Assembly: GCA_900469965.1 (NCBI GenBank)
Contig: UBZP01000006.1
Span: forward strand, 142,143 to 206,142
Reading direction: 5' to 3'
From: Hyphomicrobiales bacterium
Lineage (GTDB): Bacteria; Pseudomonadota; Alphaproteobacteria; Rhizobiales; Rhizobiaceae
Length of the DNA stretch: 64,000 nt
The position numbers and the translations under genes are program-made. The notes below the pieces were generated by a model that saw only the letters and a list, made by a program, of their open reading frames with translations, was not told where the DNA came from and searched no databases. This document shows, in pieces, positions 1 to 8,483 of the stretch; position 1 is the first letter of the stretch, and every line of letters starts with the position of its first letter.

Positions 1-97
1 CGTCGTAGGAGGCGTTGAGGAGCTTGTCGGCAGCGCTTGCCGAGAGCGGGGCGGCGAGGGCGGCCAGGGCGGCGCCGATCAGGAGAAGGCGTTTCAT
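1..97 (-). CDS. Sulfate ABC transporter substrate-binding protein, N-terminus (partial)
   Basis: Only the first 32 codons lie in the window; the gene continues beyond position 1. The start ATG at 97 is preceded by a GGAG-type ribosome binding site. The visible peptide begins MKRLLLIGAA, continues as an Ala/Leu-rich signal sequence with a likely cleavage after an AxA-like site near residue 22, and the mature end reads ADKLLNASYD. Mature sulfate/thiosulfate-binding proteins (Sbp/CysP) typically start with a similar LLNxSYD segment, which is the main reason for this call. It would be a periplasmic sulfate receptor. The assignment rests on a short stretch and is therefore moderate. Confidence 0.55.
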   Translation of the reverse strand, partial: MKRLLLIGAALAALAAPLSASAADKLLNASYD

Positions 98-247
98 GGA
101 AGGGGTCTCCGGGAAGCAGGTGCGGTATCTCGCCGGCAACCTAGCCGGGACACGCGACGCTTCCGAGAAATCAGCCACCAATGAGACGGGAAAGCGGCGA
201 AAATCTTTCCGCCGGATCGCCTGCCGCGAGAACGACGCTACGGGCCG

Positions 248-1126
248 TCAGCGCGTCGGGACGGGCACTTCGCCGCGATAGTCGTAGAAGCCGCGGCCGG
301 ACTTGCGGCCGAGCCAGCCGGCCTCGACATATTTCACCAAGAGCGGGCAGGGGCGGTACTTCGAATCCGCGAGCCCCTCGTAGAGCACCTGCATGATCGA
401 CAGGCAGGTGTCGAGGCCGATGAAGTCGGCCAGCTGCAGCGGGCCCATCGGGTGGTTGGCGCCAAGCTTCATCGCGGTGTCGATCGCATCGACCGTGCCG
501 ACGCCCTCGTAGAGCGTGTAGATCGCCTCGTTGATCATCGGCAGCAGGATGCGGTTGACGATGAAGGCGGGGAAGTCCTCGGCGACGGTGACCGTCTTGT
601 CGAGGGTGGCGACGAATTCCTTGGCGGTGGTGAAGGTGACCTCTTCGGTGGCGATGCCGCGCACGAGCTCGACCAGCTTCATCACCGGCACCGGGTTCAT
701 GAAGTGGATGCCCATGAAGCGCTCGGCGCGGTCGGTGGCGGACGCCAGCCGGGTGATGGACAGCGAGGAGGTGTTGGTGGCCAGGATCGCGTCGGGCTTC
801 AGGACCGGACAGACCTGGCCGTAGATCTTGCGCTTGACGGTCTCGTCCTCGGTCGCCGCCTCGATGACGAGGTCGGCCTGCGAGAGGTCGTTGACGTCGT
901 TGGAGCCCTTGATGCGGGAGAGCGCCGCCTTGCGCTCCTCCTCGGACATCTTGCCGGAGGAGACCTGCCGGGCAAGGTTGCCGTGGATCGTGGCGAGGCC
1001 CGCCTCGATGCGCTCCATCGACAGGTCGTAGAGCTGGACCTTGTAGCCTGCAGCGGCACAGACATGGGCGATGCCGCAGCCCATCTGCCCCGCACCGACA
1101 ATACCGACATTCCTGATCGTGCTCAT
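248..1126 (-). CDS. hbdA: 3-hydroxybutyryl-CoA dehydrogenase
   Basis: This 292-residue protein is a NAD(P)-dependent 3-hydroxyacyl-CoA dehydrogenase of the short, single-function type. It has an N-terminal Rossmann fold with GAGQMG at residues 10-15, the NTSS segment near 117-120, and the HFMNPV motif near 141, which carries the catalytic histidine in this family. The C-terminal helical 3HCDH domain includes NHPMGPLQL. I take the ATG at 1126 because the family starts close to the Rossmann strand; a GTG four codons upstream is possible. It lies downstream of etfA on the same strand after 146 bp that contain a terminator-like hairpin, so it may be partly uncoupled from etfBA. The likely role is beta-oxidation or polyhydroxybutyrate/butyryl-CoA metabolism in the cytoplasm. 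Confidence 0.9.
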   Translation of the reverse strand: MSTIRNVGIVGAGQMGCGIAHVCAAAGYKVQLYDLSMERIEAGLATIHGNLARQVSSGKMSEEERKAALSRIKGSNDVNDLSQADLVIEAATEDETVKRKIYGQVCPVLKPDAILATNTSSLSITRLASATDRAERFMGIHFMNPVPVMKLVELVRGIATEEVTFTTAKEFVATLDKTVTVAEDFPAFIVNRILLPMINEAIYTLYEGVGTVDAIDTAMKLGANHPMGPLQLADFIGLDTCLSIMQVLYEGLADSKYRPCPLLVKYVEAGWLGRKSGRGFYDYRGEVPVPTR

Positions 1127-1164
1127 CTTTCTGCCCACCGCTGCAGTCCGAAGACCGGCCCCAG

Positions 1165-1201
1165 AACAAAGAAAAACCGGGCCGGCAAGTGCCGGTCCGG
1201 T
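1165..1201 (-). terminator. Rho-independent terminator or attenuator between etfA and hbdA
   Basis: On the minus strand an 11-bp GC-rich stem with one mismatch and an ACTT loop (positions 1201 to 1176) is followed by TTTTTCTTTG. It sits about 70 nt after the etfA stop and 50 nt before the hbdA start. It should end most etfBA transcripts, so hbdA would depend on read-through or its own promoter. Confidence 0.65.
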
Positions 1202-1272
1202 GCAGTGATAAAGGGGTGCGACAATTTTTTCCAGCGATTATTCGCGGCGTCGGGCACCCCGGGATCGCGTTT

Positions 1273-2208
1273 TCAGAGTGCCTTCTGCAACTCCGGCAGC
1301 GCCTCGAACAGGTCGGCCACGAGGCCGTAGTCGGCGACCTGGAAGATCGGCGCCTCCTCGTCCTTGTTGATCGCGACGATGACCTTCGAATCCTTCATGC
1401 CGGCGAGGTGCTGGATGGCGCCGGAGATGCCGCAGGCGATGTAGAGCTGCGGGGCGACGACCTTGCCGGTCTGGCCGACCTGCCAGTCGTTCGGGGCGTA
1501 GCCGGCATCGACGGCCGCGCGCGAGGCGCCGACGGCGGCCCCGAGCTTGTCGGCGACGGGAAGGATCACTTCCTTGAACTTCTCCGCCGAACCGAGCGCA
1601 CGGCCGCCGGAGATGATGATCTTGGCGGAGGTCAGCTCGGGACGGTCCGACGAGGACAGCGCATCGCCGACATGGGTGGAAAGGCCCGGATCGGCGGCGG
1701 CGGCCACCGTCTCGATGGCGGCCGATCCGCCTTCGGCGGCGGCGGCGAAGGAGGCGGTCCGCACGGTGACGACCTTCTTGGCGTCGGTCGCCTGCACCGT
1801 CTGGATGGCGTTGCCGGCATAGATCGGGCGCTTGAAGGTGTCGGGCGAGACGACCTCGATGATCTCGGAGACCTGGGCGACGTCGAGGAGGGCCGCCACG
1901 CGCGGCATGACGTTCTTGCCGACGGAGGTGGCGGCAGCGACGATCGTGTCGTAGTTGCCGGCGAGCTGGACGATGAGGGCCGCCAGCGGCTCGGCCAGGT
2001 TGTTGGCGAGCGAGGCGTCCTCGGCGACGAGCACCTTGGAGACGCCGGAGAGCTTCGCCGCCTGTTCGGCGGCAGCCTTGGCGCCGGCGCCGGCGCCGGC
2101 GACGAGCACGTGCACGTCGGACCCGATCTTCGTCGCTGCCGTCAGCGCCTTGGCGGTCTGGTCGGAAAGATGGGCGTTGTCGTGGTCAGCCAGAACGAGA
2201 ATGGCCAT
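1273..2208 (-). CDS. etfA: Electron transfer flavoprotein, alpha subunit
   Basis: The 311-residue protein is the FAD-binding alpha subunit of ETF, which takes electrons from acyl-CoA dehydrogenases and passes them to ETF:ubiquinone oxidoreductase. The N-terminal ETF domain (about residues 1-190) begins [10 protein letters not shown]. The C-terminal FAD domain carries the family signature [17 protein letters not shown] and, slightly later, [20 protein letters not shown]. The start at 2208 has GGAGAAA eight bases upstream. It follows etfB by 20 bp, as is usual, and forms an etfBA operon. Length and signature both fit the family. Confidence 0.97.
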   Translation of the reverse strand: MAILVLADHDNAHLSDQTAKALTAATKIGSDVHVLVAGAGAGAKAAAEQAAKLSGVSKVLVAEDASLANNLAEPLAALIVQLAGNYDTIVAAATSVGKNVMPRVAALLDVAQVSEIIEVVSPDTFKRPIYAGNAIQTVQATDAKKVVTVRTASFAAAAEGGSAAIETVAAAADPGLSTHVGDALSSSDRPELTSAKIIISGGRALGSAEKFKEVILPVADKLGAAVGASRAAVDAGYAPNDWQVGQTGKVVAPQLYIACGISGAIQHLAGMKDSKVIVAINKDEEAPIFQVADYGLVADLFEALPELQKAL

Positions 2209-2228
2209 GGTAGTTTCTCCCTTCTTCC

Positions 2229-2978
2229 TCAGAGCACGCCGGCTTCGGACTTGAGCTTCTCGACGAGTTCGGCCACGCTCTTGACCTTGACGCCGGCCTT
2301 ACGACCGGACGGCTCTTCCGTCTTCAGCACCTTCAGCCGCGCGGTCGTGTCGACCCCGAAATCGGCCGGCGCCTTCTTGTCGAGCGGCTTCTTCTTCGCC
2401 TTCATGATGTTCGGCAGCGAGGCGTAGCGCGGCTCGTTCAGGCGCAGGTCGGTGGTCACGACCGCCGGAAGCTTGACCTCGATCGTCTGCAGGCCGCCGT
2501 CGACCTCGCGGGTCACCTTGGCCTTGCCGTCGCCGATCTCGACCTTCGAGGCGAACGTGCCCTGCGCCCAGCCGAGCAGGGCGGACAGCATCTGGCCGGT
2601 CTGGTTGCTGTCGTCGTCGATCGCCTGCTTGCCGACGATGATCAGGCCGGGCTTCTCGGCCTCGGCGACGCCCTTCAGGATCTTGGCGACGGCGAGCGGC
2701 TCGACGGCGTCGTCGGTCTCGACCAGGATCGCCCGGTCGGCGCCCATGGCGAGCGCCGTGCGCAGCGTCTCCTCGGCCTTGGCCGGCCCGATCGAGACGA
2801 CAACCACTTCCTCGGCCTTGCCGGCTTCCTTCAGCCGCAGCGCCTCCTCGACGGAAATCTCGTCGAACGGGTTCATCGACATCTTCACGTTCGCAAGCTC
2901 GACGCCCGTGCCATCGGCCTTGACGCGGATCTTCACGTTGTAGTCGACAACCCGCTTCACGGGGACCAGGATCTTCAT
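2229..2978 (-). CDS. etfB: Electron transfer flavoprotein, beta subunit
   Basis: The 249-residue protein is the AMP-binding beta subunit of ETF. It starts [19 protein letters not shown], a hallmark of the family, and has the adenine-nucleotide region around [21 protein letters not shown] and the C-terminal segment ending [16 protein letters not shown] before a basic/charged tail. The frame stays open upstream to 3113, but the ATG at 2978 is chosen because GGAAGGAG lies just before it and homologues start here. It is the first gene of etfBA; a candidate promoter and a palindromic operator lie 70-160 bp upstream. Confidence 0.97.
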   Translation of the reverse strand: MKILVPVKRVVDYNVKIRVKADGTGVELANVKMSMNPFDEISVEEALRLKEAGKAEEVVVVSIGPAKAEETLRTALAMGADRAILVETDDAVEPLAVAKILKGVAEAEKPGLIIVGKQAIDDDSNQTGQMLSALLGWAQGTFASKVEIGDGKAKVTREVDGGLQTIEVKLPAVVTTDLRLNEPRYASLPNIMKAKKKPLDKKAPADFGVDTTARLKVLKTEEPSGRKAGVKVKSVAELVEKLKSEAGVL

Positions 2979-3048
2979 GGTAACTCCTTCCAATGCCCGG
3001 ATGGGAAATTGCGCTATCGAAGCGCGGTCCGATTGTCGGTTGGCGACA

Positions 3049-3076
3049 TCGATACGCGTTTTTTCCCCAAGTTCAA
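3049..3076 (-). promoter_or_regulatory. Candidate etfBA promoter
   Basis: On the minus strand a TTGAAC hexamer (3076-3071) is followed after 16 bp by TATCGA (3054-3049), about 70 bp upstream of the etfB start. The match to a sigma-70 type promoter is fair. The etfBA palindrome lies about 40 bp further upstream. Confidence 0.35.
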
Positions 3077-3117
3077 TTCTTTCGGCAGGCTCCTCCGCCG
3101 ATTCCATCTGCATATTT

Positions 3118-3139
3118 TTGACGTTGACGTCAACGTAAA
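3118..3139. promoter_or_regulatory. Palindromic operator candidate upstream of etfBA
   Basis: A perfect 16-bp palindrome, ACGTTGACGTCAACGT (3121-3136), extended by TT/AA on the flanks, lies between the 3' end of the rhomboid gene and etfB. Sites of the TTGACGTTAACGTCAA type are described for LiuR-like MerR regulators of branched-chain amino acid degradation, whose regulons often include etfBA. The identity of the regulator is inference; the symmetry is seen directly. Confidence 0.5.
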
Positions 3140-3166
3140 TCTGCGCGACGCCAGCGGGCGGGAGGA

Positions 3167-3952
3167 TCAGCGGCCCCAGCGAAGCGGCGGCGTGTTTCGC
3201 GCCGCCTCCATGGTCCCGTCCCCGGCCGGCGTTGCTTCCTTATGTCGCACCGCCTGCGGCGTCACCACCGTGCGGTCGAACAGCGGCACGCCGCGCCGGC
3301 GGAAGAACACCACGAGGATGGCGCCGGCGAGGATCCCGCCGACATGGGCGCCCCAGGAGATGCCGCCCTGGGGGTCGAGGAAGAGCATGTAGAACTGCTG
3401 GCCGATCCACAGGACGAGCGGCACGACGGCCGGCAGCGGCAGCGGGATGCGGAAGAACACGAGCACCCAGACACGCACCTTCGGATGCAGCAGGAGGTAG
3501 GCGGCGACCACGCCCGAGACCGCTCCCGACGCGCCGATCAGCGGGGCCTCGGACGCCGGCTGGAAGAGGCCGTGGACGAGGGCGCCGGCGGCCGCGCAGG
3601 CCAGGTAGAAGACGAGGAAGCGGAGATGGCCCAGCGCGTCCTCGACATTGTCGCCGAACACCCAGAGAAACAGCATGTTCGTCGCCAGATGCAGGAAGTC
3701 GGTGTGGATGAAGGCATAGGTGACGTAGGTCGCATCCTCCGGCACCAGCACCAGGCCAGGTGCGAGTTCGGCATAGTCGAAGACGACGGCCGGAATGTAG
3801 CCGAGGCCGACGACGGTCTCGTCCGAAAAGGTCTGGCTGGCGACGAGCCCGGCTACGATCCAGACGGCCACGTTCACCAGGATCAGGCCGATCGTGACGT
3901 ACTGCACCTTGATGTATTTCAGCGAATTCGCATCGTGCAGCGGTATGAACAT
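3167..3952 (-). CDS. Rhomboid family intramembrane serine protease
   Basis: The 261-residue membrane protein has six or so hydrophobic segments and the rhomboid signatures: the HLATNMLF segment (His88, Asn92), the catalytic serine motif GASG (Ser142) in the fourth core helix, and the partner histidine in GAHVGG (His203). These form the Ser-His dyad that cuts substrates inside the inner membrane. The C-terminal tail after residue 217 is basic and variable. I start at the ATG at 3952 (MFIPLHDAN), since upstream residues in the same frame look non-coding and overlap the next gene. It lies 31 bp downstream of the cobalamin adenosyltransferase gene on the same strand. Its substrate cannot be inferred. 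Confidence 0.9.
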   Translation of the reverse strand: MFIPLHDANSLKYIKVQYVTIGLILVNVAVWIVAGLVASQTFSDETVVGLGYIPAVVFDYAELAPGLVLVPEDATYVTYAFIHTDFLHLATNMLFLWVFGDNVEDALGHLRFLVFYLACAAAGALVHGLFQPASEAPLIGASGAVSGVVAAYLLLHPKVRVWVLVFFRIPLPLPAVVPLVLWIGQQFYMLFLDPQGGISWGAHVGGILAGAILVVFFRRRGVPLFDRTVVTPQAVRHKEATPAGDGTMEAARNTPPLRWGR

Positions 3953-3983
3953 GAACGTCCTTTCGTTCGCGATGCGCCGTCCG

Positions 3984-4562
3984 TCAGCGGTTTTGCCCCG
4001 GAACCCAGAGCACGTCCCGGGCGCCCTTGTCGTTCGCCCAGCGGGCGGCGACGAAGAGGAGATCCGACAGCCGGTTGATATAGGCGTTCGCTTCCTTCGA
4101 GACGGCCTCCCCCTGTCGTTCCGCCAGCTCGACGATGCGGCGCTCGGCTCGACGGGCGACCGTCCGGGCGACGTGCAGGGCGGCGGCGAGCGGGGAGCCG
4201 CCGGGCAGCACGAAGGAGCGCAGCGGCGAAAGATCGGCATTCAGCCTGTCGATCTCGGCTTCCAGCCGGTCGACCTGGCTCTGGACGATCCGCAGCGGCT
4301 CGTAGGCGGGCTTCTCGCCGGTCTCCGGTGTGGCGAGATCGGCGCCGAGGTCGAACAGGTCGTTCTGGATGCGCATCAGCATCCTGTCGAGGTCGGGGAA
4401 GGCCGCGGCATGCTGGCGCGCCAGCCCGATCAGCGCATTGGTCTCGTCGACCTCGCCATAGGCCTCGATGCGGGCGTCGTGCTTCTTGCGGCGCGGGCCG
4501 GAGACCAGCCCCGTCGTGCCGTCGTCGCCCGTGCGGGTGTAGATCTTGTTCAGCTTGACCAT
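3984..4562 (-). CDS. pduO: Cob(I)alamin adenosyltransferase, PduO type
   Basis: The 192-residue protein transfers the adenosyl group of ATP to cob(I)alamin or cobyrinate to make adenosylcobalamin. The PduO-type signature is clear at the N-terminus: YTRTGDDGTTGL near residues 8-19, then RIEAYGEVDETNALIG. The C-terminal helix bundle includes the AERRIVELAERQ and YINRLSDLLFVAARW segments typical of the ATP-binding half. The start at 4562 is supported by GAGGGGA upstream. It sits between a small HIG1-like gene and the rhomboid gene in a compact same-strand set. It is unrelated in fold to the CobA/BtuR type. Confidence 0.92.
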   Translation of the reverse strand: MVKLNKIYTRTGDDGTTGLVSGPRRKKHDARIEAYGEVDETNALIGLARQHAAAFPDLDRMLMRIQNDLFDLGADLATPETGEKPAYEPLRIVQSQVDRLEAEIDRLNADLSPLRSFVLPGGSPLAAALHVARTVARRAERRIVELAERQGEAVSKEANAYINRLSDLLFVAARWANDKGARDVLWVPGQNR

Positions 4563-4572
4563 GGCTGTCCCC

Positions 4573-4776
4573 TCAAGACGGCCGGCCGCCGCCGGTCACC
4601 CACAGCGTCAGCATGATGAGGATGATGGCGATCGCCTGCAACAGGATGCGCATCTGCATCAGCTTGTTGGATTTGTTGCCGCTTCCGCCCTTGAGCATGT
4701 TGGCCAGGCCGCGGATCAGCACGATCGCGACGAGGCCCATGACGATGAGGGTGAGGTAGGTCAGGAAAGTAGACAT
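4573..4776 (-). CDS. HIG1-like twin transmembrane protein
   Basis: This 67-residue protein has two hydrophobic helices (about 3-25 and 43-61) joined by a short basic loop containing KGGSGNKSNKLMQMRI. The pattern resembles the HIG1-type small inner-membrane proteins that sit next to the PduO gene in many rhizobia; some HIG1 proteins associate with respiratory complexes. It ends 10 bp before the adenosyltransferase start, so the two are probably cotranscribed. The function here is unknown. Confidence 0.75.
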   Translation of the reverse strand: MSTFLTYLTLIVMGLVAIVLIRGLANMLKGGSGNKSNKLMQMRILLQAIAIILIMLTLWVTGGGRPS

Positions 4777-4853
4777 TGATCAAAATTCCGCTGTTCGAAG
4801 GGGAATGTCCAGAGATTGTTCGGAGGGCAACTTGGCCCGGTCGCATCGCCGCT

Positions 4854-5699
4854 TCATCCCAGCCGGCCGATGATGCGGTAGAAGAGCGCGGCCGGCAGCA
4901 GCTTCTTCAGCAGCGCCCCCTTCCTCGCCGGCGAGGTGACGATGTAGTGCGGGCGGGGCGCGCGCGCATTCAGGGCGTGCCGGAGCACGTCATAGACCGC
5001 ATCCGGGCCGAGCTTGCCGCGGGCCGGCGCGCTCTCGCCGCGCAGCCGCTTCATCTGCCGCCGGTATTCCGCCGCATGGACCGAGCCCTCGATGTCGATG
5101 AATTTCTCGATGTAGGGTATCGCATTGGCGGTGAAGCGCGACTCGATCGGGCCGGGCTCGATCAGGCTGACATGGATGCCGGAGCCGGCAAGCTCCATGC
5201 GCAGCGTCAGCGACAGGCCCTCGATCGCGAATTTCGAGGCATTGTAGGCGCCGCGCCAGCGATAGGGCACGATGCCGAGGATGGACGAGCATTGCACGAT
5301 CCGGCCGTGGCCCTGGCGGCGCATGGCGGGAATGAGACGGCGGGTCAGGTCGTGCCAGCCGATGACGTTGGTCTCGAACTGCAGGCGCAGCGCTTCGGCC
5401 GGCAGGTCCTCCACGGCGCCGGCCTGGCCGTAGGCGCCGTTGTTGAACAGGGCATCGATCCGTCCGCCGGTGCGATCGAGCACGGTGTCGGCGAGTGCTG
5501 TGATGGAGGCCGTGTCGGTATAGTCCATCACCAGCGTCTCGATACCGTCCGCCTCGAGCGGCCCGCGGTCGGCCTGCTTGCGGACGGTGGCGAAGACCCG
5601 CCATCCGTCTTTCTTCAGCGCCCGGGCGCAATGGGCGCCGATGCCGGAGGAACAGCCGGTGACGATGATCGTTCTTGTCGTGGAGACGGGATCGGCCAT
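4854..5699 (-). CDS. Short-chain dehydrogenase/reductase (SDR)
   Basis: The 281-residue protein is a classical SDR oxidoreductase. It shows the TGCSSGIG cofactor motif near residues 14-21, an NNGAYGQ segment (the NNAG equivalent), a catalytic serine in QCSSILG, and the YNASK active-site motif. The start at 5699 has AGGAAA upstream and places the nucleotide-binding strand at the usual position. It is divergent from yihY, with about 107 bp between the starts. The substrate cannot be read from the sequence; the extra C-terminal segment of about 40 residues is typical of larger SDR subgroups. Confidence 0.88.
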   Translation of the reverse strand: MADPVSTTRTIIVTGCSSGIGAHCARALKKDGWRVFATVRKQADRGPLEADGIETLVMDYTDTASITALADTVLDRTGGRIDALFNNGAYGQAGAVEDLPAEALRLQFETNVIGWHDLTRRLIPAMRRQGHGRIVQCSSILGIVPYRWRGAYNASKFAIEGLSLTLRMELAGSGIHVSLIEPGPIESRFTANAIPYIEKFIDIEGSVHAAEYRRQMKRLRGESAPARGKLGPDAVYDVLRHALNARAPRPHYIVTSPARKGALLKKLLPAALFYRIIGRLG

Positions 5700-5806
5700 G
5701 CGATTTCCTGTACAAATTCCGTTTCGTTTCCCATATTCACCGGGCGCTGGCAATCGCGCCAACAGGACCCGCCTCGATGGAGAGGCGGCCGAAGAAGGGG
5801 AGGGAC

Positions 5807-6760
5807 ATGCCGACCGCACTACGCCTCCTCTACAAGGTCGTGTTCGACGCGATCTGGCATTTCTCCGAGGACGACGGCTGGGCGATGGCGAGCCATGTCG
5901 CCCTGTCGACGCTGCTGGCGGTGTTTCCCTTCCTGATCTTCGGCACCGCGCTCGGCTCCTTTCTCGGCGCCGACCAGTTCGCCGATACCGCCGTCCACCT
6001 GATCTTCGATACCTGGCCGGCCTCGATCGCCGACCCCATATCCCGCGAGGTCGTCGCCGTGCTGACGATCCCGCGCGGCGGGCTGGCGACGGTCTCGGTG
6101 CTCGCGGCCGCCTATTTCGCCTCCAACGGCGTCGAGGCGCTGCGGGTGTCGCTGAACCGCGCCTACCGGGTGGCGGAGACGCGGTGGTGGTACGTCACCC
6201 GGCTCGCGAGCCTCGGCTTCGTCATCCTCGGCGTCGTGGCGCTGGCGGCGATCAGCATCGTGCTCGTTGCCGCGCCGCTCGCCGTGCGCGCGACCGACCA
6301 GTGGATCCCCTGGCTCGGATACGTCTATTCGCTGGTGCTGGAGTGGGGCATCTTCGGAACGCTGGTGGTGCTGTTCGTCGGGCTGCTGATCGCCCATCTG
6401 TGGCTGCCCGCCGGCCACCGCCGCATCGCCGACGTGCTGCCCGGGATCATCCTGACGATGATCGCCTGGACCGTCGGCGCCTATCTGTTCGCCTCCTATC
6501 TCGCCGCCTTCTCCACCTATGTGAAGACCTATGCCGGGCTGGCGTCGATCATGATCGCGCTGGTCTTCCTCTACATCATCGGCGTGATCTTCATCCTCGG
6601 CGCGGAGATCAATGCCGCGCTGCTGAAATACCGGGTCAAGCGCGTGATCCTCGACCGGCTGCGCGGCCGCAAGCCCGCGCCGCAGAGCCTGTCAGCCGAG
6701 GCTGAGCCCATCGAGGACGAGGCCATCGCGCGCGAACAGCAGGCGCAGGTCCGCCGGTGA
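5807..6760 (+). CDS. YihY/BrkB family inner-membrane protein
   Basis: The 317-residue integral membrane protein belongs to the YihY (BrkB) family, once misannotated as ribonuclease BN. It has about six transmembrane helices, the conserved early segment GWAMASHVALSTLLAVFPFLIF, and the C-terminal FILGAEINAALLKYR. The start at 5807 is preferred over an ATG at 5777 because GGGGAGGG lies just upstream. The last 69 bp overlap the 3' end of the convergent gluQ gene. Function is unclear; transport or envelope roles have been suggested for the family. Confidence 0.88.
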   Translation: MPTALRLLYKVVFDAIWHFSEDDGWAMASHVALSTLLAVFPFLIFGTALGSFLGADQFADTAVHLIFDTWPASIADPISREVVAVLTIPRGGLATVSVLAAAYFASNGVEALRVSLNRAYRVAETRWWYVTRLASLGFVILGVVALAAISIVLVAAPLAVRATDQWIPWLGYVYSLVLEWGIFGTLVVLFVGLLIAHLWLPAGHRRIADVLPGIILTMIAWTVGAYLFASYLAAFSTYVKTYAGLASIMIALVFLYIIGVIFILGAEINAALLKYRVKRVILDRLRGRKPAPQSLSAEAEPIEDEAIAREQQAQVRR

Positions 6761-7630
6761 CAGGCCCTTGTCCCGGTAGGCGGCAATCCCGGTATCCCTG
6801 TTGCTCTTCGACAGCTTGCGTCCGTCATCGCCGAGCACCAGCCCGTGGTGATGGTAGGCGGGCTCCGGCAGGTCGAGCAGGACCTGCAGCAGGCGGTGGA
6901 CGGCCGTGGCATTGAAGAGATCCCGACCGCGCACGACATGGGTCACCCCCTGCAGCGCGTCGTCCAGCGTCACCGACAGGTGATAGCTCGACGGCGCATC
7001 GGGACGCGACAGGATGATGTCGCCCCAGCGCTCGGGCCGGGCGGCGATCGTTCCGGTCTCCCCTTGCGGGCCGCAGCCGGTGTCGGTCCAGCCGAGCGGC
7101 CGGCCGGCCAGCCGGTCGCGCGCGGCCGCGATCGCCGCCTCCATGTCGAGACGCCAGGCATGCTGCCGGCCTTCGGCGATCCAGCGCTCGGCGCGCGTCC
7201 GGTCGAGCGTGCGCTCCTCCGTCGGGTAGCAGGGCGCCCCGTCGGGGTCGCGCGGCCAGGTCCCGCCCGCCGCCTCGCAGCGTTCGACCCGTTCGCGCAC
7301 CTCGCCGCGGCTCAGGAAGGAAGGATAGGCCAGGCCGCGGTCGATCAGGTTCTCGAGCGCCTGCTGGTAGAAGGGGAAATGCTCCGACTGGCGGCGGACC
7401 GGCTCCTCCCAGTCGATCCCCAGCCAGCGAAGATCGCGATGGATCGCCTCTTCATATTCTGGCCGGCAACGCGCGGTATCGATATCCTCGATCCGCAGCA
7501 GGAACCGTCCGGCGGTTTTCCGGGCGAGATCGTGGTTGAGCAGGGCCGAATAGGCATGGCCGAGATGGAGCAGGCCGTTGGGGCTCGGCGCGAAGCGAAA
7601 GACGGCTTGCCTTGGCGATTGCGAATCCAT
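6692..7630 (-). CDS. gluQ: tRNA glutamyl-Q(34) synthetase (GluQRS)
   Basis: The 312-residue protein is a truncated GluRS paralogue that charges glutamate onto queuosine in the wobble position of tRNA-Asp. Class I motifs are present: HLGH at residues 22-25 and KLSKS at 272-276, and the anticodon-binding domain of GluRS is absent, as expected. The CxC pair that binds zinc in the E. coli enzyme is replaced by PSF, so a zinc-free form is likely. An alternative ATG five codons upstream (7645) exists; I prefer 7630 because GAG lies at suitable distance. The gene is convergent with yihY and overlaps it by 69 bp. Confidence 0.92.
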   Translation of the reverse strand: MDSQSPRQAVFRFAPSPNGLLHLGHAYSALLNHDLARKTAGRFLLRIEDIDTARCRPEYEEAIHRDLRWLGIDWEEPVRRQSEHFPFYQQALENLIDRGLAYPSFLSRGEVRERVERCEAAGGTWPRDPDGAPCYPTEERTLDRTRAERWIAEGRQHAWRLDMEAAIAAARDRLAGRPLGWTDTGCGPQGETGTIAARPERWGDIILSRPDAPSSYHLSVTLDDALQGVTHVVRGRDLFNATAVHRLLQVLLDLPEPAYHHHGLVLGDDGRKLSKSNRDTGIAAYRDKGLSPADLRLLFARDGLVLDGLSLG

Positions 7631-7710
7631 CAGATGCTCATGCACGAATTGGACGCGCGCGCCAATGGGGCGGGTGGCCGGAAGGCCGCAAGCGCGATAG
7701 TGGATATGGC

Positions 7711-8361
7711 ATGCAACTGCACATGATCAGAACGCAGGAGGACGTCTCCGCCGGCCTCGTCGACCTGGCGCTCCTGGACGCGCGGCTGTTTGCCGTGATC
7801 GACAAGGCGGGGCCGGTGCCGCTGCGGCTGCACGATCCCGGCTATCGCGGCCTTGCCGGCATCATCGTGTCGCAGATGGTCTCGCGCGCAAGCGCGGACG
7901 CGATCTGGCGCAAGCTCGAGGCGATCGCCGGCGAGATCACGCCGCACCACGTCCTCGGCCTGAGCGAGGCGGACAACCGGGCCGCCGGCCTGTCGCGGGC
8001 GAAGGCGGAGACGCTGAGGCGCGTCGCCGAGGCGGTCGACCGCGGCGACGTCGACCTCGACGCGGTCTGCCACCTCGATGCCGTCGCGGCGATCCGGGCG
8101 CTGACGGCGATCAAGGGCGTCGGGCGATGGACGGCCGAGGTCTATCTGCTCTTCTGCGCCGGCCATCCGGATATCTTCCCCTCCGGCGACGTGGCGCTGC
8201 AGAATGCGGTCGGCCATGCGCTCGGCCTGCCCGTGCGTCCCTCGGCCGCCGAGTTGGAGCAGATCGCGCAGATGTGGTCGCCGTGGCGCGGCGTCTCGGC
8301 ACGCCTTTTCTGGGCCTACTACGCCCGCCAGATGCGCCGCGACGGCACGCCGCTTGCGTGA
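7711..8361 (+). CDS. DNA-3-methyladenine glycosylase, AlkA-type (HhH-GPD)
   Basis: The 216-residue protein is a base-excision repair glycosylase that removes alkylated purines. It carries the helix-hairpin-helix KGVGRWTA (residues 135-142), followed by the Gly/Pro-rich loop with the catalytic aspartate in PSGDVAL (Asp160). The N-terminal TATA-like domain of E. coli AlkA is missing, as in many short bacterial AlkA homologues. The ATG at 7711 was chosen because upstream residues overlap gluQ promoter DNA and look non-coding. It is divergent from gluQ. Confidence 0.9.
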   Translation: MQLHMIRTQEDVSAGLVDLALLDARLFAVIDKAGPVPLRLHDPGYRGLAGIIVSQMVSRASADAIWRKLEAIAGEITPHHVLGLSEADNRAAGLSRAKAETLRRVAEAVDRGDVDLDAVCHLDAVAAIRALTAIKGVGRWTAEVYLLFCAGHPDIFPSGDVALQNAVGHALGLPVRPSAAELEQIAQMWSPWRGVSARLFWAYYARQMRRDGTPLA

Positions 8362-8483
8362 GGCTTTCGCGACAGGGTTGCAAAGGGTTAAATACGCGCC
8401 CCGCATTTTCTTTCCGGCTTCACAATGCTGTAACAACGGGCCTAATATAGAAGGGCAGATGCCGAATCGGTCAGGAGAATCAC

